A program made the position numbers and the translations under genes. Shown piece by piece: positions 24,723-33,208 of a stretch of DNA of 64,000 bases (positions are counted from its first letter, which is position 1; each line of letters begins with the position of its first letter). The notes under the pieces are model-generated. The model searched no databases. It was not told the DNA's origin and worked only from the letters and a program-made list of their open reading frames with translations. The DNA comes from RYN-230 sp963717125 (GTDB lineage Bacteria > Actinomycetota > Actinomycetes > Streptosporangiales > Streptosporangiaceae): the NCBI GenBank assembly GCA_963717125.1, contig CAVQVG010000019.1:434001-498000 (forward strand). The letters run 5' to 3'.

Positions 24723-27380
24723 ATGGACAAGCGGTATGAGCAGTACTGCCTGGCTGGCTCCCTCTTCTACGATTCGCCTCACGTCAACAGCAGTAGGGAG
24801 AATTTTCCCCTCTCCGAGCGCCCACTGCCACCCGGATGGCAGCGGCACCACATCGGCGACTGGCTGGTCAACGTTCCGCCCGTGCCGCGCATACCGCAGC
24901 AAGGCTGGAAGATTCACGCTTCCGCCTGCCTCGATAATGCCGAGCGCGTGGTAACCCGCGTGTGGGATTACTGCGTACCACGGGAGATCTCCTTTAAGTT
25001 CGTGCCCAGCCGCCTGGCCGTGTTCATGCGCAACACGAAATATGCGCCACGGGGCTCCAGCGGCAAGGCGGTCACCATCTACCCGGCTGACGAGGCCGCG
25101 TGCGAGCTGATCCTGACCGAGTTGGGGCAGACTCTGGCCGGCGAAACCGGACCGTACATCCTGAGCGACCTCAGGTACGGTTCCGGGCCGCTCTACGTGC
25201 GTTACGGCGGATTCACCAAGCGTTCATGCCTGGACTCACGCGGCAATATGGTTCCCGCGATCGAGAACCCGGCCGGGGTGCTTGTCCCAGACGTCCGGCC
25301 GACGGTCTTCACGGTGCCATCCTGGGTGAACTTGCCGCCGTTCCTGGCACCGCACCTGGCCGAACGCAACCGGACCACGATCGAGGGACTGCCCTTCCAT
25401 ATCGAGCGGGCACTGCACTTCTCCAACGGCGGCGGCGTCTACGTGGGCACCGATCGGCGAACCGGGGAACAGGTGGTGCTCAAGGAGGGCAGGCCGAACG
25501 CGGGCCTGGCGGCTGACCGCTCCGACGCCGTCACCAGGCTTGGCCGCGAACACGATGTGCTGCGCCGGCTCACCGGCCTGGGCGTGGCCCCGGAAGCCCG
25601 CGGCTACTTCGAGGTCGGCGACCATCATTTCCTGGCCGAAGAATTCATCGAAGGAACCCCGCTCAACAGCTGCTACGCCGACCGTTTCCCGTTGCTGGAC
25701 CCAGACCCTGATCCAGCGAAAATCACCGAGTACACCTCGTGGGCGTTGCGTATCTGCGGGGCAGTTGAACGTGCGGTGGCCGCGATTCACGAGCGCGAGA
25801 CCATCATCAATGACCTGCACATGTTCAACATTATGGTGCATAGCGACGATACCATTACGCTGATCGACTTCGAGGCCGCCACGTACGTCAGTGAGGGCAG
25901 GCGGCCCACGGTCGGCAACCCAGGTTTCGCGGCGCCACGGGATCGCACCGGCTTTGATATCGACAGCTACAGCACCGCCTGTCTCCGGCTGGCGATGTTC
26001 ATGCCGCTGACGACGCTGTTCACCCTTGACCGCACTAAGGCGGGCCAGATCTCGGAGATTATCGCCGGGTTCTTCGGTGTGCCGGCGCAGTTCCTCGCCG
26101 AGGCGGTACATGAAATAACCCGCCAGTGCGCCGGACCGAATGGCAGCCGCGGGACCGCGCACCCCCGGGCGCTAGCGAGCGAGTCCACCATGGCGGTGAG
26201 CGCGTCCACACAGCGCTCCGATTACGGCCTGTTCGGCGCCGGTGAGCAGGAATGGGATCTCCTCAAGCGCGCGCTGGCCGACGCCGTCCTGGCTAGCGCG
26301 ACGCCGTCTCGCGCCGACCGGGCGTTCCCTGGCGACGTGGAGCAGTTCATGGTCCCGGGCGGCGGTCTTGGCCTCGCGCATGGGGCTGCAGGCGTCCTCT
26401 ACGCACTTTGCGAGGCCACCGGCGAGCGGGTGCCGGAGATCGAGGATTGGCTCATCGCCAGGGCGGCCAGCCCAGCGCGGGGCACCCCACTGGGCCTGTA
26501 CGACGGGCTGGCGGGAGTGGGGTACGTGCTTGGCCGGCTTGGTCACACCGACGCGGCCCTTCGCGCGGCCGGCATCTGCCTGTCAGACGGATGGGAGCGG
26601 CTGGGGTCCGACCTGTACGGCGGCCTCCCCGGACTGGCCCTCAGCCTGCTCTTCCTGGGCGATAGCACCGGGGAGTCAGGGTTGCTGGCCGCCGGGCGCA
26701 AGGCCGCCGACATCGTGGCGGAACGGGCCGCCGGGCGAACGGGCGATGGGGAGCGGGCCCCGGCTGGGCTGCTGCGCGGCGCGGCGGGCCAGGCACTGCT
26801 GTTCATCCGCTTGTACGAGCGGACGACCGACGCCAGTTACCTGGACGCGGCCGCCTCCGCTCTGGCCGCGGACCTGCAACGCTGCGTCACAGACGCGAAG
26901 GGGTCGCTCCAGGTGGACGACGGATGGCGGGTGCTGCCCTACCTCAATGGGGGCAGCACCGGCATCGGCATCGTGCTTGACCGCTTCCTCACCCACCGCA
27001 GCACCGCCGCCTTCGCCGAGGCAGCGGCGAAGATCCGCATCGCCGCGCATTCCACCTACTACGCCCAGCCCGGCCTGTTCAACGGCCGCTCGGGGCTGCT
27101 TCTCTACCTGGCTGGCCAGCATGCCGCCGGCACGGCCGCCAGCCAGCCACGGGTCGCGGCGCATGTCCGCAGGCTGGCCTGGCACGCTGTCCCGTACCGG
27201 GGCGCTCTGGCCTTTCCCGGTGACATGCTGCTCCGGCTGTCCATGGACCTCGCCACCGGCACCGCCGGGGTCCTGCTCGCGCTGGCCGCGGCACTTTCCC
27301 CGCTCGGCGCCGGGCTGCCATTTCTGCGCCCATCCCGGGCTGGCAGCGACGCGCTCGTGCCGGCCGGAGATTCCTCATAG
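24723..27380 (+). CDS. ramC: Class III lanthipeptide synthetase (LanKC, RamC/AmfT type)
   Basis: An 885-residue three-domain enzyme. The N-terminal ~220 residues are the phospho-Ser/Thr lyase domain, opening with YCLAGSLFYDSP. Residues ~225-480 are the protein-kinase-like domain: YVGTDRRTGEQVVLKEGR, NDLHMFN (363-369) in place of the HxD loop, and DFE (382-384) for DFG. The C-terminal ~350 residues form the LanC-like cyclase with GLYDGLAGVGYVLG, NGGSTGIG and LSMDLATGTAGVLLALAA. Zinc ligands of class I LanC are not evident, as in RamC. It phosphorylates Ser in the precursor, eliminates to Dha and forms (methyl)lanthionine/labionin-type rings. RBS GAGAGGAC. First gene of the operon. Confidence 0.95.
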   Translation: MDKRYEQYCLAGSLFYDSPHVNSSRENFPLSERPLPPGWQRHHIGDWLVNVPPVPRIPQQGWKIHASACLDNAERVVTRVWDYCVPREISFKFVPSRLAVFMRNTKYAPRGSSGKAVTIYPADEAACELILTELGQTLAGETGPYILSDLRYGSGPLYVRYGGFTKRSCLDSRGNMVPAIENPAGVLVPDVRPTVFTVPSWVNLPPFLAPHLAERNRTTIEGLPFHIERALHFSNGGGVYVGTDRRTGEQVVLKEGRPNAGLAADRSDAVTRLGREHDVLRRLTGLGVAPEARGYFEVGDHHFLAEEFIEGTPLNSCYADRFPLLDPDPDPAKITEYTSWALRICGAVERAVAAIHERETIINDLHMFNIMVHSDDTITLIDFEAATYVSEGRRPTVGNPGFAAPRDRTGFDIDSYSTACLRLAMFMPLTTLFTLDRTKAGQISEIIAGFFGVPAQFLAEAVHEITRQCAGPNGSRGTAHPRALASESTMAVSASTQRSDYGLFGAGEQEWDLLKRALADAVLASATPSRADRAFPGDVEQFMVPGGGLGLAHGAAGVLYALCEATGERVPEIEDWLIARAASPARGTPLGLYDGLAGVGYVLGRLGHTDAALRAAGICLSDGWERLGSDLYGGLPGLALSLLFLGDSTGESGLLAAGRKAADIVAERAAGRTGDGERAPAGLLRGAAGQALLFIRLYERTTDASYLDAAASALAADLQRCVTDAKGSLQVDDGWRVLPYLNGGSTGIGIVLDRFLTHRSTAAFAEAAAKIRIAAHSTYYAQPGLFNGRSGLLLYLAGQHAAGTAASQPRVAAHVRRLAWHAVPYRGALAFPGDMLLRLSMDLATGTAGVLLALAAALSPLGAGLPFLRPSRAGSDALVPAGDSS

Positions 27381-27383
27381 GCC

Positions 27384-27409
27384 TTCCTGTGAAGGCGCCT
27401 TCACAGGAA
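27384..27409. repeat. 26-bp perfect palindrome between synthetase and precursor
   Basis: Arms of 13 bp (TTCCTGTGAAGGC and its complement) with no spacer, starting 4 bp after the synthetase stop and ending 41 bp before the precursor ATG. It could fold as an mRNA hairpin that partly terminates or protects the transcript, setting precursor level against enzyme, or act as a dimeric operator. Confidence 0.75.
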
Positions 27410-27450
27410 TGGGAAACGGCACAAAGCAACGATGGTGAGGAGGTGACACG

Positions 27451-27561
27451 ATGGCACTTCTGGACATGCAGGGCATGGAGCAGCCGCGTTGGTGCGACAA
27501 CGGCAGCGACGTGAGCCTGCTTCTTTGCGCAAGCGAGGCCAGCGTCACGCTTTGCCTCTAG
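27451..27561 (+). CDS. ramS: SapB/AmfS-like class III lanthipeptide precursor
   Basis: A 36-codon gene behind a near-perfect GAGGAGGT site. The leader MALLDMQGMEQ carries the LLDMQ helix typical of class III leaders, with Leu/Gln recognised by LanKC. The core NGSDVSLLLC-ASEASVTLCL has two S-x2-S-x3-C motifs (Ser19/Ser22/Cys26 and Ser28/Ser31/Cys35). This is the same spacing as SapB, in which each motif yields a lanthionine ring with a Dha. An extra Trp14-Cys15 sits at the leader/core boundary, which SapB lacks. The peptide is expected to be amphipathic and secreted by the downstream ABC pair, lowering surface tension for aerial growth. That role is inferred by homology. Confidence 0.93.
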   Translation: MALLDMQGMEQPRWCDNGSDVSLLLCASEASVTLCL

Positions 27562-27683
27562 TGCGCACCCTTTGAAGGAAGCCCGGTGCCGGCGCGGACG
27601 GCGCTGCGTCAGTTCTCGCGTCGGCACTCGCGTCGGCACCGGTCCCTCCTTTCCGTCACTTGTCATGAACGAGACCGCCTGCC

Positions 27684-29537
27684 ATGACCGGATCCCGGAC
27701 TCGCGGCGAGCCGCCCAGCGGACAGCCACCCACCCAGGACAACCGCGATCTGCACCAGCGTGCCGACCGGCTGCTGCTACGCCTGGCCCGGCAGGACGCC
27801 TGGTGGCTGGCCCTGCTCACGTGCGCGGCGCTGGTTGGCGCCATCGCCCAGATCTTGCTGCCCGCGGCGGTCGGCCGCACCGTTGACGCCCTGCTCGGCG
27901 AGGCGGCGGGCCGACACGGGACCGGCCGTGCTGTCACCTGGTGGCTGGGCACGTGCTCGCTGCTCGTGGCCCTCAACGTCATTTCCGGCGCCTGCCTTCA
28001 GCTTGCCACTGGCATCGCGACCGCGACGTGCACGGCCCGGCTGCGCCGGATGCTGGCGGACCACGTCCTCGGCTGCGGGCCCGGGCTGCTGCGCCGCTTC
28101 ACCACCGGGGACGCGGTGAGCCGGATAGTGGGCGGCACCGCCGATGCCGGGTGCGCGCCCGCGGGAGCGGTCATGGCGATGACGGCCGTCATCACTCCCG
28201 TTGGCAGCGTGGTCGCGCTGGGGCTGATCGATCCCTGGCTGATGGTCGCCTTCGCTGCCGGGTTCCCGCTGCTCGCACTGATGTTGCGGACGTTCGTCCG
28301 TAACTCCTCCAACGTCACCGCGGACTACCAGCGCGCCCAGGGGGCGATCGCGGCCCGCCTGCTCGACGCGCTCGGGGGTGCACGCACGGTCGCCGCGGCC
28401 GGCACCGCAGGGCGGGAACTGGCGCGGATTCTCGTCCCGCTGCCGTCGCTGCGCCGCTACGGCGATGCGTTCTGGCTGATCCAGGCGCGTGTCGCCGCTC
28501 AGAGCGTGGCCATGGTCCCCTTGCTCCAGGTCGCCGTACTCGGGGTCGCAGGCATCGAACTCGCGCGCCACCGGCTGACGCCGGGGGACCTGCTCGCCGC
28601 CAGCCAGTACTCCGTTCTCGCGGTCGGGATCGGGGCGAGCGTCGGCCAGCTCAGCCGGCTGGCCCGGGGCCGGGGTGGCAGCAGGCGCGTCGCCGAACTG
28701 TTCGCCTGCCAGCCGCCGCACTACGGAAGCGGCCGCCTGGCGACCGGCCCAGGCCGGCTGGAATTCGGCGGCGTGACGTTGCGGCTAGGCGGCGAGGAGG
28801 TACTGCGCGGCCTGGATCTCACCATCCCGGGGGGCGTCGCCGTCGCCCTGGTGGGCACGTCCGGCGCGGGCAAGTCGGTGCTGGCGGGGCTGGCCGGACG
28901 GCTGCTCGACCCCGACGAGGGCGAGGTGCGGCTGGACGGTGCGGATTTGCGCAGCCTCGCCCACGGCGAGCTCCGCAGGACTGTCGTGTACGCGTTCGAG
29001 CGGCCGCACCTGTTCGGCCGCACCGCCGGTGAAGCGATAGGTTTCGGCGGGCGGCGACCGCGGCGGGAGGCTGTCCTGGCGGCCACGCGAGCCGCCTGCG
29101 CCGAATCGTTCGTGTCGCGGCTGCCAGCGGGCATCGATACGCCACTGGACGGGACGCCACTGTCCGGAGGTGAGGTGCAACGGCTGGGCCTGGCCCGCGC
29201 GTTCGCGCACGCGGCCGCCGCCCGGCTGGTCATACTCGACGACGCCACCTCAAGCCTCGATACCGTCACCGAGATGCAGATCAGCCGGGTGCTCACTGGT
29301 CGGCTGGGCGGCCGGACCCGGCTCATCGTGGCGCACCGCGTGGCGACGGCGGCCAAGGCGGATCTGGTCGCGTGGCTGGAAGACGGCCGGCTGCGCGCCT
29401 TCCGCCCGCATCACGAGCTGTGGGGCGACGCCGAGTACCGTGCGGTGTTCGGCGTCGGCCCCGATGGGGGGCAGCGGGCTGGCGATCCGGCCCGGGCCGG
29501 TAAGGAAAGCGCCGAAGCGGCGCTGCGGGTGCCCTGA
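27684..29537 (+). CDS. ramA: ABC exporter half-transporter, RamA-like
   Basis: A 617-residue half-transporter with an N-terminal membrane domain (~residues 35-330, about six hydrophobic segments) and a C-terminal ATPase. Walker A is GTSGAGKSVL, signature LSGGEVQRLGLARA and Walker B LVILDDATSSLD. The catalytic Glu after Walker B is Asp, and the Q-loop Gln appears as Glu (YAFERPHLF). Together these suggest one degenerate nucleotide site, common in heterodimeric exporters. It pairs with the next gene, whose ATG follows its TGA directly. Likely substrate: the modified SapB-like peptide. A 12-bp tandem duplication (27615-27638) lies in its leader. Confidence 0.9.
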   Translation: MTGSRTRGEPPSGQPPTQDNRDLHQRADRLLLRLARQDAWWLALLTCAALVGAIAQILLPAAVGRTVDALLGEAAGRHGTGRAVTWWLGTCSLLVALNVISGACLQLATGIATATCTARLRRMLADHVLGCGPGLLRRFTTGDAVSRIVGGTADAGCAPAGAVMAMTAVITPVGSVVALGLIDPWLMVAFAAGFPLLALMLRTFVRNSSNVTADYQRAQGAIAARLLDALGGARTVAAAGTAGRELARILVPLPSLRRYGDAFWLIQARVAAQSVAMVPLLQVAVLGVAGIELARHRLTPGDLLAASQYSVLAVGIGASVGQLSRLARGRGGSRRVAELFACQPPHYGSGRLATGPGRLEFGGVTLRLGGEEVLRGLDLTIPGGVAVALVGTSGAGKSVLAGLAGRLLDPDEGEVRLDGADLRSLAHGELRRTVVYAFERPHLFGRTAGEAIGFGGRRPRREAVLAATRAACAESFVSRLPAGIDTPLDGTPLSGGEVQRLGLARAFAHAAAARLVILDDATSSLDTVTEMQISRVLTGRLGGRTRLIVAHRVATAAKADLVAWLEDGRLRAFRPHHELWGDAEYRAVFGVGPDGGQRAGDPARAGKESAEAALRVP

Positions 29538-31430
29538 ATGGCTCACTCCAGTCCGCGACAACGTGCCGCGCGGCGGATGGCGCTGGCGCGCATCACGCTG
29601 GTCCGCAGCCTGCGGCGGCACCCACGGGACGTGGCGTGGCTCGCGGTATGGTCCATGATCGAGGCGCTTCCCGCGCTCGTCTCGGGGTGGGCGGTCGCGG
29701 ACGCGGTCGCCGGTTTTCTCGCGGGTCACACCCTGGCTGGACTCGGCTGGCTTGGGTTGTTTGCCCTGGCCGCGCTCGCCGGGGCGGCCGCGACCAGGCA
29801 GGCATACCTGCGGCTGGGCGCGCTCGTCGAGCCGCTGCGCGACGAACTGGTCGAGATGATCGTCGCTGGTGCGCTCCGCCGTTCGGTGCGGGCCGACCAG
29901 TCCCCTGACACCGATGCGGTCGCGCGCCTCACCCATCAGGCCGAGATCGTCAGAGACGCGTTCGCTGGCTTGCTCACGGTGGCATGCACGCTGGTCTTCA
30001 CGATCGGCAGCGTGCTCGCCGGCCTGCTCACCCTCGTCCCCGCCACGTTGCCCTATGTGATTCCCCCGCTGGCCGTCGCACTGCTGATACTGCGCGCGCT
30101 GCTGCCCGCGTACGCGGCGCGGCAGCGCAGCTCGGTTCTGGGTGAGGAACGGGTCGCCAGTTCGGCCGCGTCGGCACTGCGCGGTCTGCGCGACGTCACC
30201 GCATGCGGAGCCGAAGAGCAGGTGCTCGCCCAGATTGAAGAGCAGGTGACAGCCCAGGCTGATGCCGCGCGCTCGGTCGCCAGGATTGGCGCGGCGCGAT
30301 CGCTGTCCATGGGGATTGGCGTCTGGCTGCCACTCCTGCTGGTGCTGGCCGCAGCGCCGTCACTGCTGCGCCGCGGCGCGAGCCCAGCGCAGATCGTCGG
30401 CGCCGTCACCTACATCGGGTGGAGCCTGCGCAGCGCGGTGTACACGCTGGGCCAGGGTGCGGCGGGCAGCGTCGTCCGGCTCACGGTAACGCTGGAGCGG
30501 ATCGTCGAAGCCAGCGGCGCGCACCCGCAGGCCCTGGGGCTGCGGCACCCGCAGGCCCGGGGGCTGCGCGGGTGCGCCCCGGACGGCTCAGCCCCGGATG
30601 GACTGGCCAGTGACGGCCATCCGGCAGGCGGCCGCGTAGCCGGGCCGCTCGAGTTCCACCATGTCGTGTTCGGCTACGGCAGGCGGGCGGAACCGATCAT
30701 CGAGGACCTCAGCCTCGTCATCCCATCCGGCGATCACCTAGCGATTGTCGGGCCAAGCGGCATCGGCAAGTCGACCCTCGCCGGGCTGCTGGCGGGCATG
30801 CTGGCTCCCACGGCCGGTGACGTACTCCTCGGCGGAGTATCAACGACCCAGCTCTTCGCCGCCTCGCCGGCCCAATGGCGCGTGCTGATACCGCAGGAGG
30901 CATACGTCTTCAGCGGGACGGTGGCGGAGAACCTGAGTTACCTCACGGCCGAATTCGACGAGGCGGAAGCCGTAGCAGCAGCCCGCGCCGTCGGCGCGCT
31001 GCCCCTGCTCGACCGCCTGGGCGGCATGCCGGGCGTCGTCAACCCCGCCACCCTTTCCGCAGGTGAGCGGCAGCTCATCGCGCTCGCTCGGGCCTACCTG
31101 TCACCCGGGCGGATCGCCATTCTCGATGAAGCGACATCCCAGCTCGATCCCGGCGCCGAGGCACGCGCCGAATTGGCATTCGCGCACAGACCCGGCACGT
31201 TGATCGTGATCGCGCACCGCATGAGCTCCGCCCTGCGCGCCCGCCGAGTCCTGGTGCTCGACGGGGTCCGCGCGCAAATCGGCGATCATGCCTCGCTCCT
31301 GGCCAGCTCGGCCATGTACAGGGACCTCGTCGGATACTGGCAGGCGACATCGTCCAGGCCGGCCGAACGCCCCCGGGTGATGAACGACCGCGACCGGGCC
31401 CGCCCGGCGCATGCCAGCGACAAGCGGTAG
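29538..31430 (+). CDS. ramB: ABC exporter half-transporter, RamB-like
   Basis: A 630-residue half-transporter: membrane domain over ~30-320, then an ATPase with Walker A GPSGIGKSTL, Q-loop LIPQEAYVF, signature LSAGERQLIALARA and Walker B IAILDEATSQLD. The catalytic Glu is intact, unlike in its partner. A repetitive linker (HPQALGLRHPQARGLRG..., ~residues 330-360) joins the two domains. Its start immediately follows the RamA stop, so a fixed 1:1 heterodimer is likely. Last gene of the lanthipeptide operon. Confidence 0.9.
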   Translation: MAHSSPRQRAARRMALARITLVRSLRRHPRDVAWLAVWSMIEALPALVSGWAVADAVAGFLAGHTLAGLGWLGLFALAALAGAAATRQAYLRLGALVEPLRDELVEMIVAGALRRSVRADQSPDTDAVARLTHQAEIVRDAFAGLLTVACTLVFTIGSVLAGLLTLVPATLPYVIPPLAVALLILRALLPAYAARQRSSVLGEERVASSAASALRGLRDVTACGAEEQVLAQIEEQVTAQADAARSVARIGAARSLSMGIGVWLPLLLVLAAAPSLLRRGASPAQIVGAVTYIGWSLRSAVYTLGQGAAGSVVRLTVTLERIVEASGAHPQALGLRHPQARGLRGCAPDGSAPDGLASDGHPAGGRVAGPLEFHHVVFGYGRRAEPIIEDLSLVIPSGDHLAIVGPSGIGKSTLAGLLAGMLAPTAGDVLLGGVSTTQLFAASPAQWRVLIPQEAYVFSGTVAENLSYLTAEFDEAEAVAAARAVGALPLLDRLGGMPGVVNPATLSAGERQLIALARAYLSPGRIAILDEATSQLDPGAEARAELAFAHRPGTLIVIAHRMSSALRARRVLVLDGVRAQIGDHASLLASSAMYRDLVGYWQATSSRPAERPRVMNDRDRARPAHASDKR

Positions 31431-31480
31431 CAGGACGCCGCGAGTGTGAACGGCCTCCTTAACCGTCCGGGCCAGGTCCT

Positions 31481-31579
31481 CTATCGCTACGGCACTGGGA
31501 CATCGGCCAGCACGGCATCTGGGGCGGCCTCATCTCAGCCGAACGCAGCCGACTACGCCGCCATTGGCCCGCCCGCTAA
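31481..31579 (+). pseudogene. WhiB-family C-terminal remnant
   Basis: In one frame, ending at the TAA at 31577-31579, the sequence reads LRHWDIGQHGIWGGLISAER-SRLRR-HW. The GIWGG turn followed by a basic Arg-rich helix is the hallmark C-terminus of WhiB-like iron-sulfur regulators. The Fe-S cysteine region and a start codon are absent; an in-frame stop lies at 31460. It is a relic beside the SapB-like operon. Confidence 0.6.
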
Positions 31580-31617
31580 CCCGCGGTGCCGCCGGGACTC
31601 CTGATCGGCTGTGTTGT

Positions 31618-32304
31618 TCATGCTGCGTGCTCGGCGCACAGGCAGCCGACGCCCGGCTCGATCCACTCCTGCCCGTCCCAGTCCGGGTACCTGGCGATCA
31701 GCAACTCGCGGACCTCCTCGACGATAGTCTCCTGGCTCATCGCCGAGTCCTGCCGCTTCCAGGTCTCGTCACGCAGTTCTGAGAGGTACTGGAAGACGTC
31801 GGCCAGCAGTTGCGGGCCGTCGATTTCGTTGTGGCCGGGGACGACCACTTCCGGGCGGGCGGCGGAAAGCCGCTGCATCACCTCGATCCAGCGGATCCCA
31901 GACACATCGGTGTCGTACGGCGGGAACCACGGGAAGATCGCGAACTGCCCGGTCTCGACCAGGTCACCCGTGAACATGATCCCGGCGCCGGGTACCGTAA
32001 TCACTTGGTCGCCCTTAGTGTGCGCCTGGCCGGCGGGCCGCAGCTGCACGACCCGGCCACCCAGATCGAGGTCATAGGAGCCGTCGTAGACGACGTCCGG
32101 GCTGACCAGCTCCACGCCTTCGAGTTGCCAGGCGACTGGCTCGCCGAGCCCGCGGAACATGCCGAGGTAACCCGGGCCCTTCACGGCCAGGTCGTCGGCC
32201 TGTACCCGGTAGAGTTCGCGGCCGTTAGCGTACGAGGTCGCGAATTCGAGGACCATACCGCCGTTGCGAGGGCCCATCCCGGTGTCGATGACCAGCACGG
32301 AGTT
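31618..32304 (-). pseudogene. Metallo-beta-lactamase-fold hydrolase, truncated and missing its HxHxDH motif
   Basis: Homology begins abruptly at NSVLVIDTGMGPRNGG (about 32304) and continues to the stop. The first ~45 residues of the family are absent. Further in, ANGRELY joins RVQADDLAVKGPGYLGMFRGLG directly, in frame, where intact relatives have ~25 more residues containing the zinc-binding HxHxDH. Later ligands remain (AHTKGDQV, MFTGDLVE, VVPGHNE). Without the main zinc site it should be inactive. Its 5' end abuts the truncated LysR gene, which points to one deletion event. Confidence 0.75.
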
Positions 32305-33149
32305 GGCGCTACTTCGTGGCCGTCGCCGAGGAACGAAACTTCGGGCGCGCCGCCGCCCGGCTGCACATGACCCAGCCACCGCTGAGCCGGGCCATCCGGC
32401 AACTGGAAGCGGAGTTCAGCGCTGTCCTGCTGCACCGCTCACCCGCCGGGGTGACGCTGACCGGCGCCGGTGCCGTGCTGTACGAGGAGGCCCGCACCCT
32501 GCTCGACCGGGCCGAACAGGCTCGCGCACGGATGGCCACGGCCGCGGGCAGCGCGTCCATCACCATCGGGGTCGTCGCCGACAGTGCCGAGCAGGCCGGA
32601 ACGCAGCTGGCAGCCGCCTTCCGCCAGCGTCACCCGGGCGTTGGCGTCCGGGTCCACGAGGCCGACCTCACTGACCCCACGGCCGGTCTGCGGGCTGGCC
32701 TGGTCGATGTCGCGATCACCCGCGCGCCGTTCGATGCGACCGGGATATTCGTCCATGTATTGCGGTCTGACCCGGTCGGAGTGGTGCTGCGTACCGACGA
32801 CCCGCTTGCCCATCACGACAGCCTGCGCCTAGCCGAACTCGCCGGACGGCGGTGGTTCCAGCTACCCGAGGGAACCGACCCCATCTGGCGCGCGTACTGG
32901 AACGGCACGGTACCGGGCAGCCGCCTGCGGGACGGTCCTATCGTGCGCACCGTCCACGAGTGCCTGCAGGGCGTGCTGTGGAACGGGACTGTCGGGCTGG
33001 CGCCGCTGGGGGACTCGCTACCCGAAGGGCTCGTCACCGTGGCGGTGGCGGACATGCCGCCCAGCCGTCTCGTGCTGGCCTGGCGCGAGGCCGACGCCAA
33101 CCCGCTGGTCCGTTCGTTCGCGGATATCACCGCAGACAGTTACCGCTAG
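32304..33149 (+). CDS. LysR-family regulator, 5' truncated
   Basis: The homologous frame starts at WRYFVAVAEERNFGRAAARLHMTQPPLSRAIRQLE, the LysR helix-turn-helix, but the normal first residues (M-E-L-R-x-) are missing. Upstream in frame there is only a TGA at 32289. GTG at 32316 is the sole start candidate and would cut helix 1. The effector domain (~residues 90-275) is intact: SASITIGVVADSAEQAG through GVVLRTDDPLA and GLAPLGDSLP. The native promoter was probably lost with the deletion that also removed the 5' end of the divergent hydrolase. It may be unexpressed. Confidence 0.7.
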   Translation, partial: WRYFVAVAEERNFGRAAARLHMTQPPLSRAIRQLEAEFSAVLLHRSPAGVTLTGAGAVLYEEARTLLDRAEQARARMATAAGSASITIGVVADSAEQAGTQLAAAFRQRHPGVGVRVHEADLTDPTAGLRAGLVDVAITRAPFDATGIFVHVLRSDPVGVVLRTDDPLAHHDSLRLAELAGRRWFQLPEGTDPIWRAYWNGTVPGSRLRDGPIVRTVHECLQGVLWNGTVGLAPLGDSLPEGLVTVAVADMPPSRLVLAWREADANPLVRSFADITADSYR

Positions 33150-33208
33150 CTATCGTCGGCAGCGGCAGAGCCGGTTGGCGGTCGACTGTGCCGGTAGGGC
33201 TCGGTAAC

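Noticed and set aside
27615..27638. 12-bp tandem duplication in the leader of the first exporter gene
   Set aside because: Only two short units without further structure; probably a simple slippage event, so noted in the gene entry rather than as a finding.
32852..33208. Long N-terminal extension of the LAL regulator frame
   Set aside because: It overlaps the LysR effector domain coding sequence; LAL homology begins only at FSGRDAQL, so the start was set at 33209.
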